From Beijerinckiaceae bacterium (lineage in GTDB: Bacteria; Pseudomonadota; Alphaproteobacteria; Rhizobiales; Beijerinckiaceae), in assembly GCA_021324915.1 (NCBI GenBank), contig JAJPIC010000022.1:1-64000 (forward strand): DNA of 64,000 nt, written 5' to 3'. A program made the position numbers and the translations under genes. Shown in pieces: positions 41,883 through 52,964 of the stretch (positions are counted from its first letter, which is position 1; each line of letters starts with the position of its first letter). The notes beneath the pieces were generated by a model. The model was given only the letters and a program-made list of their open reading frames with translations, was not told the DNA's origin and did not search any database.

Positions 41883-43325
41883 ATGACCGAGCTTTCCTCA
41901 GCATCGCGCAAAATCTTCGCCGGCGCACGGCTTAAAAGGCTGAGGCGTGAGCGTCAAGTGACGCAGGCCCGCATGGCCGAGGAACTCGACGTCTCGGCAA
42001 GCTATCTCAATCTGATGGAGCGCAATCAGCGCCCGATCACGGTGCAGGTCCTGATCCGCTTGGCCGACGTCTATGGCGTCGATCCGCGCGAATTCATGGA
42101 AAGCGAGGCCAATCAGGCGATCGGCGAGATCGAGCAATTGCTCGCCGATCCGATCATGCGGGAGGCCGGCGTTCCTCGCTCCGAAGTGCAGGATGCGGCC
42201 GAACATGCCCCGACGCTTCTCTCCGCCATGCATCGGCTCTACCGCGCCTATGTGGCGGCGCGCGAAACCGGCGAAGCGAGCTTGACCCAGCGTGCCGACC
42301 CGGACCGCACCGAAGCGATCGTGCGCGAAAGCCCGGTCGATCGCGTGCGCACTATCCTGCATGCGCAGCGAAACTATTTCGCCGAGCTCGACCAGGCTGC
42401 CGAGACCCTCGCTTCCGATCTCGCGCTCGGCGGGCACGAACTTTTCTTCGCCATCTCCGATTATCTGCGCGCCAAACACGGCATTCGCGTGCGCGTTCTG
42501 CCGCTCGAAGTCATGGGCGAGAGGCTGCGCTGGTTCGATCATCATCGCCGCCAGCTCATGATCTCGGAAATTCTCGACCAATCGGGCCGTACGTTTCAAG
42601 CGGCCTATCAATTGGCTTTTGCCGATTTGGACGCGCTCCTGGGAGACGTCGCACAAAGGCTCGAGGCGGACGAGCAGGCGCGCCGCCTCTTGCGCGTGAC
42701 GCTCGCCAATTATTTCGCCGGCGCCCTGATGATGCCCTATGGCAAGTTCCACGAGGCGGCGGAGCTTTCCGGCTATGATATCGAACTTCTCGGCGCGCGT
42801 TTCGGCGCGAGCTACGAACAGGTGGCGCATCGACTGACGACCTTGGCGCGGCCGACGGCGCGCGGGATTCCGTTTTTTCTCATCCGCGTCGATGCGGCGG
42901 GCAATGTCTCGAAGCGATTCTCGTCGGGCCGCTTTCCCTTCGCGCATTTCGGCGGCACCTGTCCGCTATGGAATATCCATAGCGCCTTCGGCGAGCCGGG
43001 ACGCATTCTGACCCAGGTCGTCGAACTCACCGACGGCTCGCGCTGGTTCTCGATCGCCCGCACGGTGAAACGCGCGGTTACGCCCTATGGCGCGATCGAG
43101 CCGCATTTCGCCATAGGCGTCGGCTGCGAGATGAAATATGCCGGCCGGCTCGTCTATGCGAAGCGGCTCGATCTTTCGAGCATCGAAGCGACCCCGATCG
43201 GCATCAATTGCCGGCTCTGCGAACGCCCTGCCTGTCCGCAGCGTGCCGCCCCGCCGGTTCTGCGCCAGCTCCAAGTCGACGAGCAGATGCGCACAATCTC
43301 GCCATTCGCGTTCAAGGATCTCTAG
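41883..43325 (+). CDS. RamB/ScfR-type short-chain acyl-CoA-responsive transcriptional regulator
   Basis: A 480-residue regulator: N-terminal Xre-type helix-turn-helix at about 15-75 (LKRLRRERQVTQARMAEELD and SASYLNLMERNQRPIT), an ImmA/IrrE-like peptidase-like region (GGHELFFAISDYLRAKHGIR, LANYFAGALMMPYGKFHEAA) and a C-terminal domain with FPFAHFGGTCPLWNIH and CRLCERPACPQRA (Cys-rich). Relatives control glyoxylate-cycle and propionate genes in response to acyl-CoA. Divergence from aceA and the RamB box support control of isocitrate lyase. It is complete; the stop TAG precedes the hairpin at 43335. Confidence 0.87.
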   Translation: MTELSSASRKIFAGARLKRLRRERQVTQARMAEELDVSASYLNLMERNQRPITVQVLIRLADVYGVDPREFMESEANQAIGEIEQLLADPIMREAGVPRSEVQDAAEHAPTLLSAMHRLYRAYVAARETGEASLTQRADPDRTEAIVRESPVDRVRTILHAQRNYFAELDQAAETLASDLALGGHELFFAISDYLRAKHGIRVRVLPLEVMGERLRWFDHHRRQLMISEILDQSGRTFQAAYQLAFADLDALLGDVAQRLEADEQARRLLRVTLANYFAGALMMPYGKFHEAAELSGYDIELLGARFGASYEQVAHRLTTLARPTARGIPFFLIRVDAAGNVSKRFSSGRFPFAHFGGTCPLWNIHSAFGEPGRILTQVVELTDGSRWFSIARTVKRAVTPYGAIEPHFAIGVGCEMKYAGRLVYAKRLDLSSIEATPIGINCRLCERPACPQRAAPPVLRQLQVDEQMRTISPFAFKDL

Positions 43326-43334
43326 TCTAGGGCC

Positions 43335-43358
43335 CCTCTCCCCGCAAGCGGGGAGAGG
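43335..43358. terminator. Strong hairpin between convergent RamB-type gene and lpdA
   Basis: Perfect 11-bp stem CCTCTCCCCGC / GCGGGGAGAGG with loop AA, 10 bases after the regulator stop and 5 before the lpdA stop. It has no T run, but its symmetry and place suit a bidirectional terminator. Confidence 0.6.
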
Positions 43359-43362
43359 ATGC

Positions 43363-44751
43363 TCACATGTGAATCGCGCGCTTGTCGACGGCGAGCGCCG
43401 CTTCGCGCACGGCTTCGGAAAGCGTCGGGTGCGCATGGCAGGTGCGCGCCAGATCTTCCGCCGAGCCGCCGAATTCGATCAGCACGCAAGCCTCCGCAAT
43501 GAGTTCGCCCGCGCCGGCGCCGACGATATGCACGCCGAGCACGCGGTCGGTCGTCGCATCCGCAAGAATCTTGACGAATCCTTCCGTCGCGCGCATCGCC
43601 CGCGCGCGGCCGTTGGCGCTGAAGGGGAACTTGCCGACCTTGTAGGCGAGGCCCTTCGCCTTCAGCTCTTCTTCGCTCGCACCGACGGCGGCAATTTCCG
43701 GCGCGGTATAGACCACCGACGCGACCGCTTCGTAATTGACATGCCCATGCTGCCCGGCGAGCATTTCGGCGAGAGCGATGCCCTCGTCTTCCGCCTTATG
43801 CGCGAGCATCGCGCCGCGCACGACGTCGCCGATTGCATAGATCCCGGGAACATTGGTCGCAAATCTTTCGTCGATAAGAACCCGGCCGCGCTCCATTGCG
43901 ACTCCGAGCGCCTCGAGACCCAAACCTTCGGTATAAGGCCGCCGGCCGATCGCGACGAGCACGACATCAGCTTCGCGAACAACCTCTTCCCCGTCGCCCG
44001 CCGCCGGCGCGATCGAAACCTTCAGGCTCTTGCCCTTCTCGACTTTGGTCACTTTGTGGCCGAGCAGAAGATCGAAGGCCTGTTTCTCGAGAATGCGCTG
44101 GAACGAGGTCGCGACCTCGCGGTCCATTCCTGCGAGTATATGGTCGAGAAATTCAACGACGGTGACCTGGGCGCCGAGCCTGCGCCAAACCGAACCCAGT
44201 TCGAGCCCCACGATCCCAGCGCCGATCACGAGGAGGCGGCCCGGCACTTTCGGCAAGGAAAGCGCGCCGGTCGAAGAGACGATCTGCTTTTCATCGATTT
44301 CGATGCCCGGCAACGAAACGGCCTCGGAGCCGGTCGCTATGACGATGTTCTTCGCCGCAAGCGTCTCGATACCTTCGCCCGTTTTGACTTCGACCGAGTT
44401 CGCCGATTTGATCGTGCCCTCTCCGATGAAGGCGTCGATCTTGTTTTTCTTGAGCAGGAAGGCAACGCCATTGACATTTGCCGCAACCGTATCGTCCTTG
44501 TGCTTCATCATTGCTTTAAGGTCGAGGGTCGGCTTCACGACGACGCCGAATCCGGCAAGCGCATGACTGGCTTCCTCGAATTTTTCGGAGGCTTGAAGCA
44601 GCGCCTTCGATGGAATGCAGCCGACGTTGAGGCAGGTGCCGCCGAAGGTCTTGCGTTTCTCGACGACCGCAACTTTCATCCCGAGTTGCGCAGCGCGGAT
44701 CGCGCAGACGTAGCCCCCGGGGCCCGTGCCGACGACGACGAGATCATACAT
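43363..44751 (-). CDS. lpdA: Dihydrolipoyl dehydrogenase (E3)
   Basis: Re-oxidises dihydrolipoyl groups of the 2-oxoglutarate (and possibly pyruvate) dehydrogenase complex with NAD. The 462-residue flavoprotein has the FAD site VVVGTGPGGYVCAIRAAQLG, the redox disulfide GGTCLNVGCIPSKA, the NAD site LLVIGAGIVGLELGSVW, and the His-Glu dyad CHAHPTLSEA. It is the last gene of the mdh-sucCDAB-lpd cluster, five bases after the MAPEG gene. Confidence 0.96.
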   Translation of the reverse strand: MYDLVVVGTGPGGYVCAIRAAQLGMKVAVVEKRKTFGGTCLNVGCIPSKALLQASEKFEEASHALAGFGVVVKPTLDLKAMMKHKDDTVAANVNGVAFLLKKNKIDAFIGEGTIKSANSVEVKTGEGIETLAAKNIVIATGSEAVSLPGIEIDEKQIVSSTGALSLPKVPGRLLVIGAGIVGLELGSVWRRLGAQVTVVEFLDHILAGMDREVATSFQRILEKQAFDLLLGHKVTKVEKGKSLKVSIAPAAGDGEEVVREADVVLVAIGRRPYTEGLGLEALGVAMERGRVLIDERFATNVPGIYAIGDVVRGAMLAHKAEDEGIALAEMLAGQHGHVNYEAVASVVYTAPEIAAVGASEEELKAKGLAYKVGKFPFSANGRARAMRATEGFVKILADATTDRVLGVHIVGAGAGELIAEACVLIEFGGSAEDLARTCHAHPTLSEAVREAALAVDKRAIHM

Positions 44752-44756
44752 ATAGC

Positions 44757-45146
44757 TCAAGCTCCAGCCAAACGCGCGAGCATCGATAAGAGACCGACAA
44801 TTCCGACAAGCCAGCAAATGAACCGCGCGACGGGAATGCCGAGCAGATAAACCGGCAGATAGGCAATCCGGCCGGCAATCCAGACAAGCGCACCGAAGCC
44901 GCCGGTACGGCCCGTCGCGATGAGGCCGAGATCGAGCGCTACGAAGGGCACGTAATTCTCGATGTAATTGGTGAGCGCGCGCTCGGCGCGCCCGGCGAGC
45001 ACGCCTTTGACCGTGCGCCGCTCGTCGCGCGCCCCCATCATATATTTCTGGCCGAACTCGGCGCGCGCCAGCAGGGCTTGGGTCATGATATGCGCAATGA
45101 AGAGAATGACGCTCAATTCCAGCGCGATGAGCTCGGCCGAGCGCAT
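44757..45146 (-). CDS. MAPEG-family membrane protein
   Basis: A 129-residue integral membrane protein with four hydrophobic segments (LIALELSVILFIAHIMTQAL, the middle YVPFVALDLGLIATGRTG, GALVWIAGRIAYLPVYLLGI and FICWLVGIVGLLSMLARLAG) and the MAPEG motif RAERALTNYIENYVPF. MAPEG proteins include glutathione-dependent enzymes, but many bacterial members have no known substrate. Here it is embedded between sucB and lpdA, an arrangement seen in other alphaproteobacteria, and is presumably co-transcribed with them. Confidence 0.82.
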   Translation of the reverse strand: MRSAELIALELSVILFIAHIMTQALLARAEFGQKYMMGARDERRTVKGVLAGRAERALTNYIENYVPFVALDLGLIATGRTGGFGALVWIAGRIAYLPVYLLGIPVARFICWLVGIVGLLSMLARLAGA

Positions 45147-45163
45147 GAGTTCTTACTCACTCT

Positions 45164-46396
45164 TTAGAGATCCAGGATCAGCCGCGCCGGATCTTCGAGC
45201 GCGCCCTTGACGTGGACGAGGAAGGTCACGGCCTCTTTGCCGTCGACGATCCGATGATCATAGGTGAGCGCGAGGTACATCATCGGCCGGATCTCGATCT
45301 TGCCCGAGACCACGACCGGGCGCTCCTCGATCTTATGCATGCCGAGAATGCCGGATTGCGGCGCATTCAGGATCGGCGTCGACATGAGCGATCCGTAGAC
45401 CCCGCCATTGGTGATGGTGAATGTGCCGCCTTGCATCTCTTCGAGAGCGAGCGAGCCTTCGCGCGCGCGCTTGCCGAGCTCGGCAATCCTTCTTTCTATT
45501 GCGAGCAGACTCAGCCGGTCGCAGTCGCGCACGACAGGGACGACGAGCCCCTTGTCGGTACCGACCGCGACACCGAGGTGATAATAATTCTTGTAGATGA
45601 TATCGGAGCCATCGATCTCGGCATTGATCGAGGGGATTTCTTTCAGCGCGGCGACGCAGGCCTTGGCGAAAAGGCCCATGAAACCGAGCTTGACCGCATG
45701 CTTCTTTTCGAACGCATCCTTGAGGCGATTGCGCAAAGCCATCACCTCGCTCATGTCGACCTCGTTGAACGTGGTCAGCATCGCGGCGGTATTCTGCGCG
45801 TCTTTCAGCCGACGTGCGATGGTCTGGCGCAATTTCGTCATGCGCACGCGCTCTTCGCGGCGCGCATCCTCCGCCGCCGCCGGGGCGCGGGCCTGGATAG
45901 CTGCCGGCGGCGCGGCGGCAGGTTCTGCAATGAGAGCCAGCACGTCGCCTTTGAGCACTTGGCCATGTTTGCCGGACCCCGCGACGGCAGAGAGATCGAT
46001 GCCTTGATCCGCTGCGATTTTAGCGGCGGAAGGCGCAGGCGGCGGAGCGGAGGGCGGCGCGGATCGTGCGGGTGCCGCGGCCTGAGGCGCGGGTTTTGGC
46101 GCTGAAGGTTGCGCCGCCTGCGCCGATGCGGGCGATTTTTTCGACAGGCCGGCGCCCGCGCCTTGGCTGATCGCGCCGAGCACGGCTCCCGGCGCAACGT
46201 TTTGCCCGCTTTCGACAGCAATGTCGGCAAGAACGCCGGCGGCCGGCGCATTGACTTCGAGAGTCACTTTGTCGGTTTCGAGTTCGACGACCGGCTCATC
46301 GGCCCTGACCTCTTCGCCCGCCTTCTTGAACCAGCGACCGACCGTCGCTTCGCTCACCGATTCGCCCAAGGGCGGCACGCGGATCTCAATCGCCAT
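45164..46396 (-). CDS. sucB: 2-oxoglutarate dehydrogenase E2 component, dihydrolipoyl succinyltransferase
   Basis: The core of the 2-oxoglutarate dehydrogenase complex. The 410-residue protein has a lipoyl domain with [11 protein letters not shown] (Lys43), an Ala/Pro-rich linker, the peripheral-subunit-binding stretch [20 protein letters not shown] and the catalytic domain ending [20 protein letters not shown] with the active-site His. ATG 46396 begins at the family start. It follows sucA after 160 bases, a gap that may hold an internal promoter. Confidence 0.96.
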   Translation of the reverse strand: MAIEIRVPPLGESVSEATVGRWFKKAGEEVRADEPVVELETDKVTLEVNAPAAGVLADIAVESGQNVAPGAVLGAISQGAGAGLSKKSPASAQAAQPSAPKPAPQAAAPARSAPPSAPPPAPSAAKIAADQGIDLSAVAGSGKHGQVLKGDVLALIAEPAAAPPAAIQARAPAAAEDARREERVRMTKLRQTIARRLKDAQNTAAMLTTFNEVDMSEVMALRNRLKDAFEKKHAVKLGFMGLFAKACVAALKEIPSINAEIDGSDIIYKNYYHLGVAVGTDKGLVVPVVRDCDRLSLLAIERRIAELGKRAREGSLALEEMQGGTFTITNGGVYGSLMSTPILNAPQSGILGMHKIEERPVVVSGKIEIRPMMYLALTYDHRIVDGKEAVTFLVHVKGALEDPARLILDL

Positions 46397-46556
46397 GTAA
46401 TTACGCCGAAGCGCTCCTCTCGCTTTCTGTCGCCCATTGCGCCCGCCGAGAGCCGATTGCCTTTTTGGCAAAGCCGCAATCGGCGAGAACATCCGGTCTA
46501 CTCAATGCGTCTCTCTACCATCTTTCGACACCATCATTCGACCTCCTCTCCCGCGC

Positions 46557-49547
46557 CTAGGCGAGCGCTTCGTCGAGCAAGGACTTGAGCTGCTGCAGAT
46601 GTTTCGACATGAGACCTGTCGCGGTCGCCGCGGAAGCGGGCCGGCCGACATAGCGCGGCCGCTTCACCTTGCTCCCCGCTTGAGCGAGGACCCATTCGAG
46701 ATAGGAATCGACGAAGCTCCAGGCGCCCATGTTCTTCGGCTCTTCCTGGCACCAGACGATCTCAGCGTTCTTGTAGCGCGCCAGTTTATTGACCAGCGCC
46801 TTCAACGGGAACGGATAGAGCTGCTCGACCCGCAGGAGATAAACGTCGTCGATCCCGCGCCTGGCCCGCTCCTCGAGGAGATCATAATAGACCTTGCCCG
46901 AGCACAGGATGAGGCGGCGGATCTTGTCGTCGGGCGCAAGGGTGATCTCGCCGCCCGGCCACATTTCCGCATCATCATAGAGCAGACGGTGGAAAGTCGT
47001 ATCGATGCCGAATTCCTCGAGCCGCGAGATGGCGCGCTTGTGCCGTAGGAGCGATTTCGGCGTCATCAGGATGAGCGGCTTGCGGATGTCGCGCTTCAAT
47101 TGCCGGCGAAGGATGTGGAAATAATTCGATGGCGTTGTGCAATTGGCGACCTGCATATTGTCTTCGGCGCACATCTGCAGATAGCGCTCGAGCCGAGCCG
47201 AGGAATGTTCCGGCCCCTGGCCTTCATAGCCGTGCGGCAGAAGACAGACGAGACCGGACATGCGCAGCCATTTACGCTCGCCCGATGAGACGAACTGGTC
47301 GAAGACCACTTGCGCGCCATTGGCGAAATCGCCGAACTGCGCCTCCCAGATCGTCAGCGCATTGGGTTCGGCGAGCGAATAGCCATATTCGAAGCCGAGC
47401 ACCGCTTCTTCCGAAAGCATCGAATTGATGACCTCGTAGCGCGCCTGGCCTTCTCGGATGTGATTGAGCGGCACGTAGCGGGCTTCGGTCTCCTGGTCGA
47501 TCAGCACGCTGTGGCGCTGGGAGAACGTGCCCCGCTCGCTGTCCTGCCCCGAAAGGCGCACCGGATGGCCCTCATCGAGCAGGCTCGCAATGGCGAGCGC
47601 CTCGCCCATGGCCCAGTCGATGCCGGTCCCTGAGTCCATCATCGCGGCGCGATTGTCGAGGAACCGGCGGATCGTGCGATGCAAATTGAAGCCTTCCGGC
47701 ACTTTGCAGATCCCAGCCGCGAGTTCTTTGAGCCTGGCGACATCGACGCCGGTGCGTCCGCGCCGTGCCTCGTCGACGCCGTCGGCCGGGCGAAAGCCTG
47801 CCCAGCGCCCGTCGAGCCAATCGGCTTTGTTCGCCTTGTAGGCCGTACCCGCCTCATGCTCGGCTTCGAGCTTGCGCCGCCATTCGCCTTTGCGCGCGTC
47901 CACCTCGGCCTTCGTGACGATGCCTTCGCCGACGAGACGCTCGGCATAGATTTCGAGCGTCGAGGGATGCGATTTGATCTTCTTGTACATCAGCGGCTGA
48001 GTGAAAGCCGGCTCGTCGCCCTCGTTGTGGCCGAAACGGCGATAGCAGAACATGTCGATGACCACCGGCTTGTGAAACTTCTGCCGGAACTCGGTCGCGA
48101 CTTTCGCTGCATAGACGACGGCTTCGGGATCGTCGCCATTGACGTGAATGATCGGCGCCTCGATCATTTTCGCCGTGTCGGAGGGATAGGGCGAGGAACG
48201 CGAATAGCGCGGATAGGTCGTAAAGCCGATCTGATTATTGACGATGAAATGGATCGAGCCGCCTGTCCGATGTCCCTTGAGGCCCGAGAGGCCGAAACAT
48301 TCGGCGACCACGCCTTGGCCGGCGAAAGCGGCATCGCCGTGAATGAGCAGCGGCATGACCTTGCTGCGTTCGACGAAATCGTGATGCTGATCCTGCTTGG
48401 CGCGCACCTTGCCGAGCACGACCGGATCGACGATTTCGAGGTGCGAGGGATTTGCGGTCAGAGACAAATGCACCTGATTGCCGTCGAAGTCGCGGTCCGA
48501 TGAGGCGCCGAGATGATATTTGACGTCGCCCGAGCCTTCGACCTCGTCCGGCGTGAAGGAGCCGCCTTTGAACTCATGAAAGATTGCGCGGTGCGGCTTG
48601 CCCATCACCTGCGAGAGCACGTTGAGGCGCCCGCGATGCGCCATGCCGAGCACGATTTCCCTCACGCCGAGGGCGCCGCCGCGCTTGATGATCTGTTCGA
48701 GCGCCGGAATGATCGATTCCGCGCCGTCGAGGCCGAAACGTTTCGTGCCGGTGAATTTGAGATCGAGAAACTTCTCGAATCCCTCCGCCTCGATGAGTTT
48801 GTTGAGGATCGCGCGCTTGCCCTCGCGGGTGAAATTGATCTCCTTCCCCGGCCCTTCGATGCGCGCCTGAAACCAGGATTTCTCGGCCGGATCGGAAATA
48901 TGCATGAATTCGAAGCCGATCGTGCCGCAATATGTACGCCGCAGGATCGCGAGCATTTCCGGAATCGTCGCAAACCTCAGCCCCAGCACGCCGTCGATGA
49001 AGATCGGCCGGCCGTAATCCTGTTCGACAAAGCCGAAATTCGAAGGGTGGAGCGATTCCGGATCCTGTGGCGCCTGGAGCCCGAGCGGATCGAGATTGGC
49101 GTGGAGATGGCCGCGCATGCGATAGGCGCGGATCATCATGATGGCGCGCACCGACTCGCGGGTCGCCTGCTGGAGCTCGGCGTCCGAATGGCCGGTTGTC
49201 GCTTTCAGCCTTTCGCCGACCTTCGTCTCGAGCGCATCCCAATTGCCGTCGAAAGCGGCGACGAGCTCGTCGCAACCGTCCGGCGCCGCCGCAGGCCGCC
49301 GCCAACTCGGGCCTTCGAGGCTCTTTTCGACCGAGCGGCGATCTTCCTTCAGCGCAGCGAAGAAGTCCCGCCATTCGGGGCCGACCGAGGCCGGATCGCG
49401 GACGTAATTTTCGTAAAGCTGTTCGGCATAGGCGGCATTGGCGCCATAGAGAAAGGAGGTCAGCGCAAATCTATCATTCGCCGGCGAGCGGATACCCGCC
49501 GCGCCGCCCGAACCGTTCTGGCCGTTGGCTCCATCTTGGCGTGCCAT
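46557..49547 (-). CDS. sucA: 2-oxoglutarate dehydrogenase E1 component
   Basis: Thiamine diphosphate-dependent decarboxylase of 2-oxoglutarate. The 996-residue protein begins with the usual disordered N-terminus and SFLYGANAAYAEQLYENYVR, then the central PLLIHGDAAFAGQGVVAECF (metal-cofactor loop) and FGHNEGDEPAFTQPLMY, and ends near KHLQQLKSLLDEALA. Length is normal. ATG at 49547 is the first start at the family beginning; longer frames run into unrelated sequence. It follows sucD by 109 bases. Confidence 0.97.
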   Translation of the reverse strand: MARQDGANGQNGSGGAAGIRSPANDRFALTSFLYGANAAYAEQLYENYVRDPASVGPEWRDFFAALKEDRRSVEKSLEGPSWRRPAAAPDGCDELVAAFDGNWDALETKVGERLKATTGHSDAELQQATRESVRAIMMIRAYRMRGHLHANLDPLGLQAPQDPESLHPSNFGFVEQDYGRPIFIDGVLGLRFATIPEMLAILRRTYCGTIGFEFMHISDPAEKSWFQARIEGPGKEINFTREGKRAILNKLIEAEGFEKFLDLKFTGTKRFGLDGAESIIPALEQIIKRGGALGVREIVLGMAHRGRLNVLSQVMGKPHRAIFHEFKGGSFTPDEVEGSGDVKYHLGASSDRDFDGNQVHLSLTANPSHLEIVDPVVLGKVRAKQDQHHDFVERSKVMPLLIHGDAAFAGQGVVAECFGLSGLKGHRTGGSIHFIVNNQIGFTTYPRYSRSSPYPSDTAKMIEAPIIHVNGDDPEAVVYAAKVATEFRQKFHKPVVIDMFCYRRFGHNEGDEPAFTQPLMYKKIKSHPSTLEIYAERLVGEGIVTKAEVDARKGEWRRKLEAEHEAGTAYKANKADWLDGRWAGFRPADGVDEARRGRTGVDVARLKELAAGICKVPEGFNLHRTIRRFLDNRAAMMDSGTGIDWAMGEALAIASLLDEGHPVRLSGQDSERGTFSQRHSVLIDQETEARYVPLNHIREGQARYEVINSMLSEEAVLGFEYGYSLAEPNALTIWEAQFGDFANGAQVVFDQFVSSGERKWLRMSGLVCLLPHGYEGQGPEHSSARLERYLQMCAEDNMQVANCTTPSNYFHILRRQLKRDIRKPLILMTPKSLLRHKRAISRLEEFGIDTTFHRLLYDDAEMWPGGEITLAPDDKIRRLILCSGKVYYDLLEERARRGIDDVYLLRVEQLYPFPLKALVNKLARYKNAEIVWCQEEPKNMGAWSFVDSYLEWVLAQAGSKVKRPRYVGRPASAATATGLMSKHLQQLKSLLDEALA

Positions 49548-49656
49548 GAAATGCTCCAAACATGCCGGCGCGCCTCCCTCCTGAATATAGGCGCGCCGCT
49601 TTCGCTCTTCACGTCCCTCTATATCCGCTCGGCAACCCGTCGCTCTTTGATCCCGA

Positions 49657-50541
49657 TCAGTGACTGAGCATATCGGCAAGGGTTTTGCCGAGCCGCGCGG
49701 GCGACGGCGAGACAACGATTCCCGCCTCCCGCATGGCGGCGATTTTGGCTTCCGCACCGCCTTTGCCGCCGGAAATGATCGCGCCGGCATGGCCCATGCG
49801 CCGCCCGGGCGGCGCCGTGCGTCCCGCTATGAAGCCGACGACCGGCTTTCTCCGCCCGCGCCGCGCTTCATCGCGCAGAAATTGCGCCGCATCTTCCTCT
49901 GCGCCACCGCCGATCTCGCCGATCATAACAATCGATTTTGTCTGCGGATCGGCGATGAACAATTCGAGAATATCGATAAATTCCATGCCTTTGACCGGAT
50001 CGCCGCCGATCCCGACGGCTGTGGTCTGGCCAAGCCCTTCGCGCGTCGTCTGAAACACGGCTTCGTAAGTGAGCGTCCCGGAGCGCGAGACGATGCCGAC
50101 CGAACCTGGCAGAAAAATATTGCCGGGCATGATGCCGATCTTGCTCGCGCCTGCCGTGACGATTCCGGGGCAATTCGGGCCGATGAGGCGCGATGCGCTG
50201 CCCGCGAGCGCCCGTTTGACGCGCACCATGTCGAGGACCGGAATGCCTTCGGTGATGCAGACGATGAGCGGTATTTCCGCATCGATCGCTTCGCAGATCG
50301 CATCCGCCGCGCCGGCCGGCGGAACGTAGACGACGCTCGCTTGCGCCCCCGTCGCTTGGCGCGCCTCAGTCACGGTTTCGAACACCGGCAGGCCGAGATG
50401 TTTCGTCCCGCCCTTGCCGGGCGAGACGCCGCCGACGAGGCGCGTCCCATAAGCCAGCGCCTGCTCGGAATGAAAGGTGCCGGTCTTGCCCGTGAAGCCC
50501 TGGCAGATCACTTTCGTTTCTTTGTCGATCAAGATCGCCAA
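49657..50541 (-). CDS. sucD: Succinyl-CoA ligase alpha subunit
   Basis: Forms succinate and nucleoside triphosphate from succinyl-CoA with SucC. The 294-residue protein has the CoA-binding [31 protein letters not shown] and the phospho-histidine loop [19 protein letters not shown]. The start is TTG at 50541, three bases after the sucC stop, with AAGGTGAG just before. In serine-cycle methylotrophs malate-CoA ligase (MtkAB) is a close relative; the position beside sucA favours SucCD. Confidence 0.92.
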   Translation of the reverse strand: MAILIDKETKVICQGFTGKTGTFHSEQALAYGTRLVGGVSPGKGGTKHLGLPVFETVTEARQATGAQASVVYVPPAGAADAICEAIDAEIPLIVCITEGIPVLDMVRVKRALAGSASRLIGPNCPGIVTAGASKIGIMPGNIFLPGSVGIVSRSGTLTYEAVFQTTREGLGQTTAVGIGGDPVKGMEFIDILELFIADPQTKSIVMIGEIGGGAEEDAAQFLRDEARRGRRKPVVGFIAGRTAPPGRRMGHAGAIISGGKGGAEAKIAAMREAGIVVSPSPARLGKTLADMLSH

Positions 50542-50544
50542 GAC

Positions 50545-51741
50545 TCACCTTTTGCTGACGGCGGCGACGATTTTCTGCGCGGCATCGTCGAGATCTTCGG
50601 CCGCAATGACGTTGAAGCCCGATCTGGCGATCAGCGCCTTGCCGAGTTCCACATTGGTGCCCTCGAGCCGCACGACGAGCGGAACTTTGAGCCCCATCTC
50701 CTTGACGGCGGCAATGACGCCTTCGGCAATCACGTCGCATTTCATGATGCCGCCGAAGATGTTGACGAGAATGCCTTTGACATGCGCATCGGCCGTGATG
50801 ATCTTGAAGGCCGCGGCGACTTTCTCCTTCGTCGCACCGCCGCCGACATCGAGAAAATTGGCGGGCTCGGCGCCGTAAAGCTTGATGATGTCCATGGTTG
50901 CCATGGCAAGCCCGGCGCCATTCACCATGCAGCCGATCGTGCCTTGGAGCGCAATATAGGAGAGATCGTGCTTGGCGGCTTCGACTTCCCTCGGATCCTC
51001 TTCCGCTTCGTCGCGCAACGCGGCGAGCTCCGGATGCCGGAACAGCGCATTGTCGTCGAATGCTATCTTGGCATCGAGGCAGACGAGGCGCCCGTCTTTG
51101 CTGAGGATCAGCGGATTGATCTCGAGCAGCGCCATGTCCTTGTCGACGAAGGCCGTGTAGAGACGGGTCGCGAGCTTTTCGGCTTGCCTCCCAGCATCTC
51201 CCGAGAGATGGAGCGCCGAGGCGAGCGCGCGGCCGTGATGCGGCATGGCGCCCGTCGCCGGATCGACCGAAAAGGTTGCGATCTTCTCCGGCGTGTTCTT
51301 GGCGACCTCTTCGATCGATACGCCGCCTTCGGTCGAAGCGACGAAGGCGATGCGGCCCGCCGTGCGGTCGACCAGAAGAGCGAGGTAGAATTCCTTCTCG
51401 ATGGGCGAGGCGGCTTCGATGTAGAGCCGCTTGACTTTCCTGCCGGCGGCGCCCGTCTGCAGCGTGACGAGCGTATGACCGAGCATCTGGCGCGCATGCG
51501 CCTCGACCTCTTCGCGCGAATGCGCGAGCCGCACGCCCCCGCCTTCCCCGGCTTCGGGCTCCTTGAACGTGCCCTTGCCGCGTCCGCCCGCGTGGATCTG
51601 CGCTTTGACGGCGAAGAGCGATCCCTTCAGTTCGCAGACCGCTGCGATAGCCTCTCGCGGATCCGAGATCGCAATGCCCGGCGCGACGGGAATCCCGAAA
51701 TCCCGCAGAATCGCTTTGCTCTGATATTCATGAATGTTCAT
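50545..51741 (-). CDS. sucC: Succinyl-CoA ligase beta subunit
   Basis: The nucleotide-binding subunit of succinyl-CoA ligase. The 398-residue ATP-grasp protein begins [20 protein letters not shown], with [15 protein letters not shown] at the ATP site, [20 protein letters not shown] at the metal site and [37 protein letters not shown] at the end. MtkA of the serine cycle is the closest alternative. It lies between mdh and sucD, three bases before the latter. Confidence 0.93.
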   Translation of the reverse strand: MNIHEYQSKAILRDFGIPVAPGIAISDPREAIAAVCELKGSLFAVKAQIHAGGRGKGTFKEPEAGEGGGVRLAHSREEVEAHARQMLGHTLVTLQTGAAGRKVKRLYIEAASPIEKEFYLALLVDRTAGRIAFVASTEGGVSIEEVAKNTPEKIATFSVDPATGAMPHHGRALASALHLSGDAGRQAEKLATRLYTAFVDKDMALLEINPLILSKDGRLVCLDAKIAFDDNALFRHPELAALRDEAEEDPREVEAAKHDLSYIALQGTIGCMVNGAGLAMATMDIIKLYGAEPANFLDVGGGATKEKVAAAFKIITADAHVKGILVNIFGGIMKCDVIAEGVIAAVKEMGLKVPLVVRLEGTNVELGKALIARSGFNVIAAEDLDDAAQKIVAAVSKR

Positions 51742-51776
51742 TGGATCGCTCTCTGCCGCGCGCGGCAGATGCCCGA

Positions 51777-52772
<996 letters not shown>

Positions 52773-52964
52773 TCATGCAAAGCAAGAGGAGCGGCGGCGG
52801 TTTTGCCGAAGTTCCTATACAAAAGCAAGACCGCTTCCGACGCTTCGCTCAGATAAGAGGTAGAATTTTGGCCGTGCGCGGCATCAAGCGAAAGTGAGGC
52901 CTAAATTTCCGGCAATTAGATCGTCCGCTGCGCAGATTTCGGCGCGCTCCGCGGCCTCCGGCGA

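Noticed and set aside
43138-44850. Long plus-strand frame overlapping the RamB-type gene end and opposite lpdA
   Set aside because: It runs through the hairpin between the convergent genes and is the antisense of lpdA, so it is not a gene.
48513-49667. Long plus-strand frame opposite sucA
   Set aside because: It is a shadow of the sucA coding strand; the codon pattern is that of the reverse complement of sucA, with no recognisable motif.
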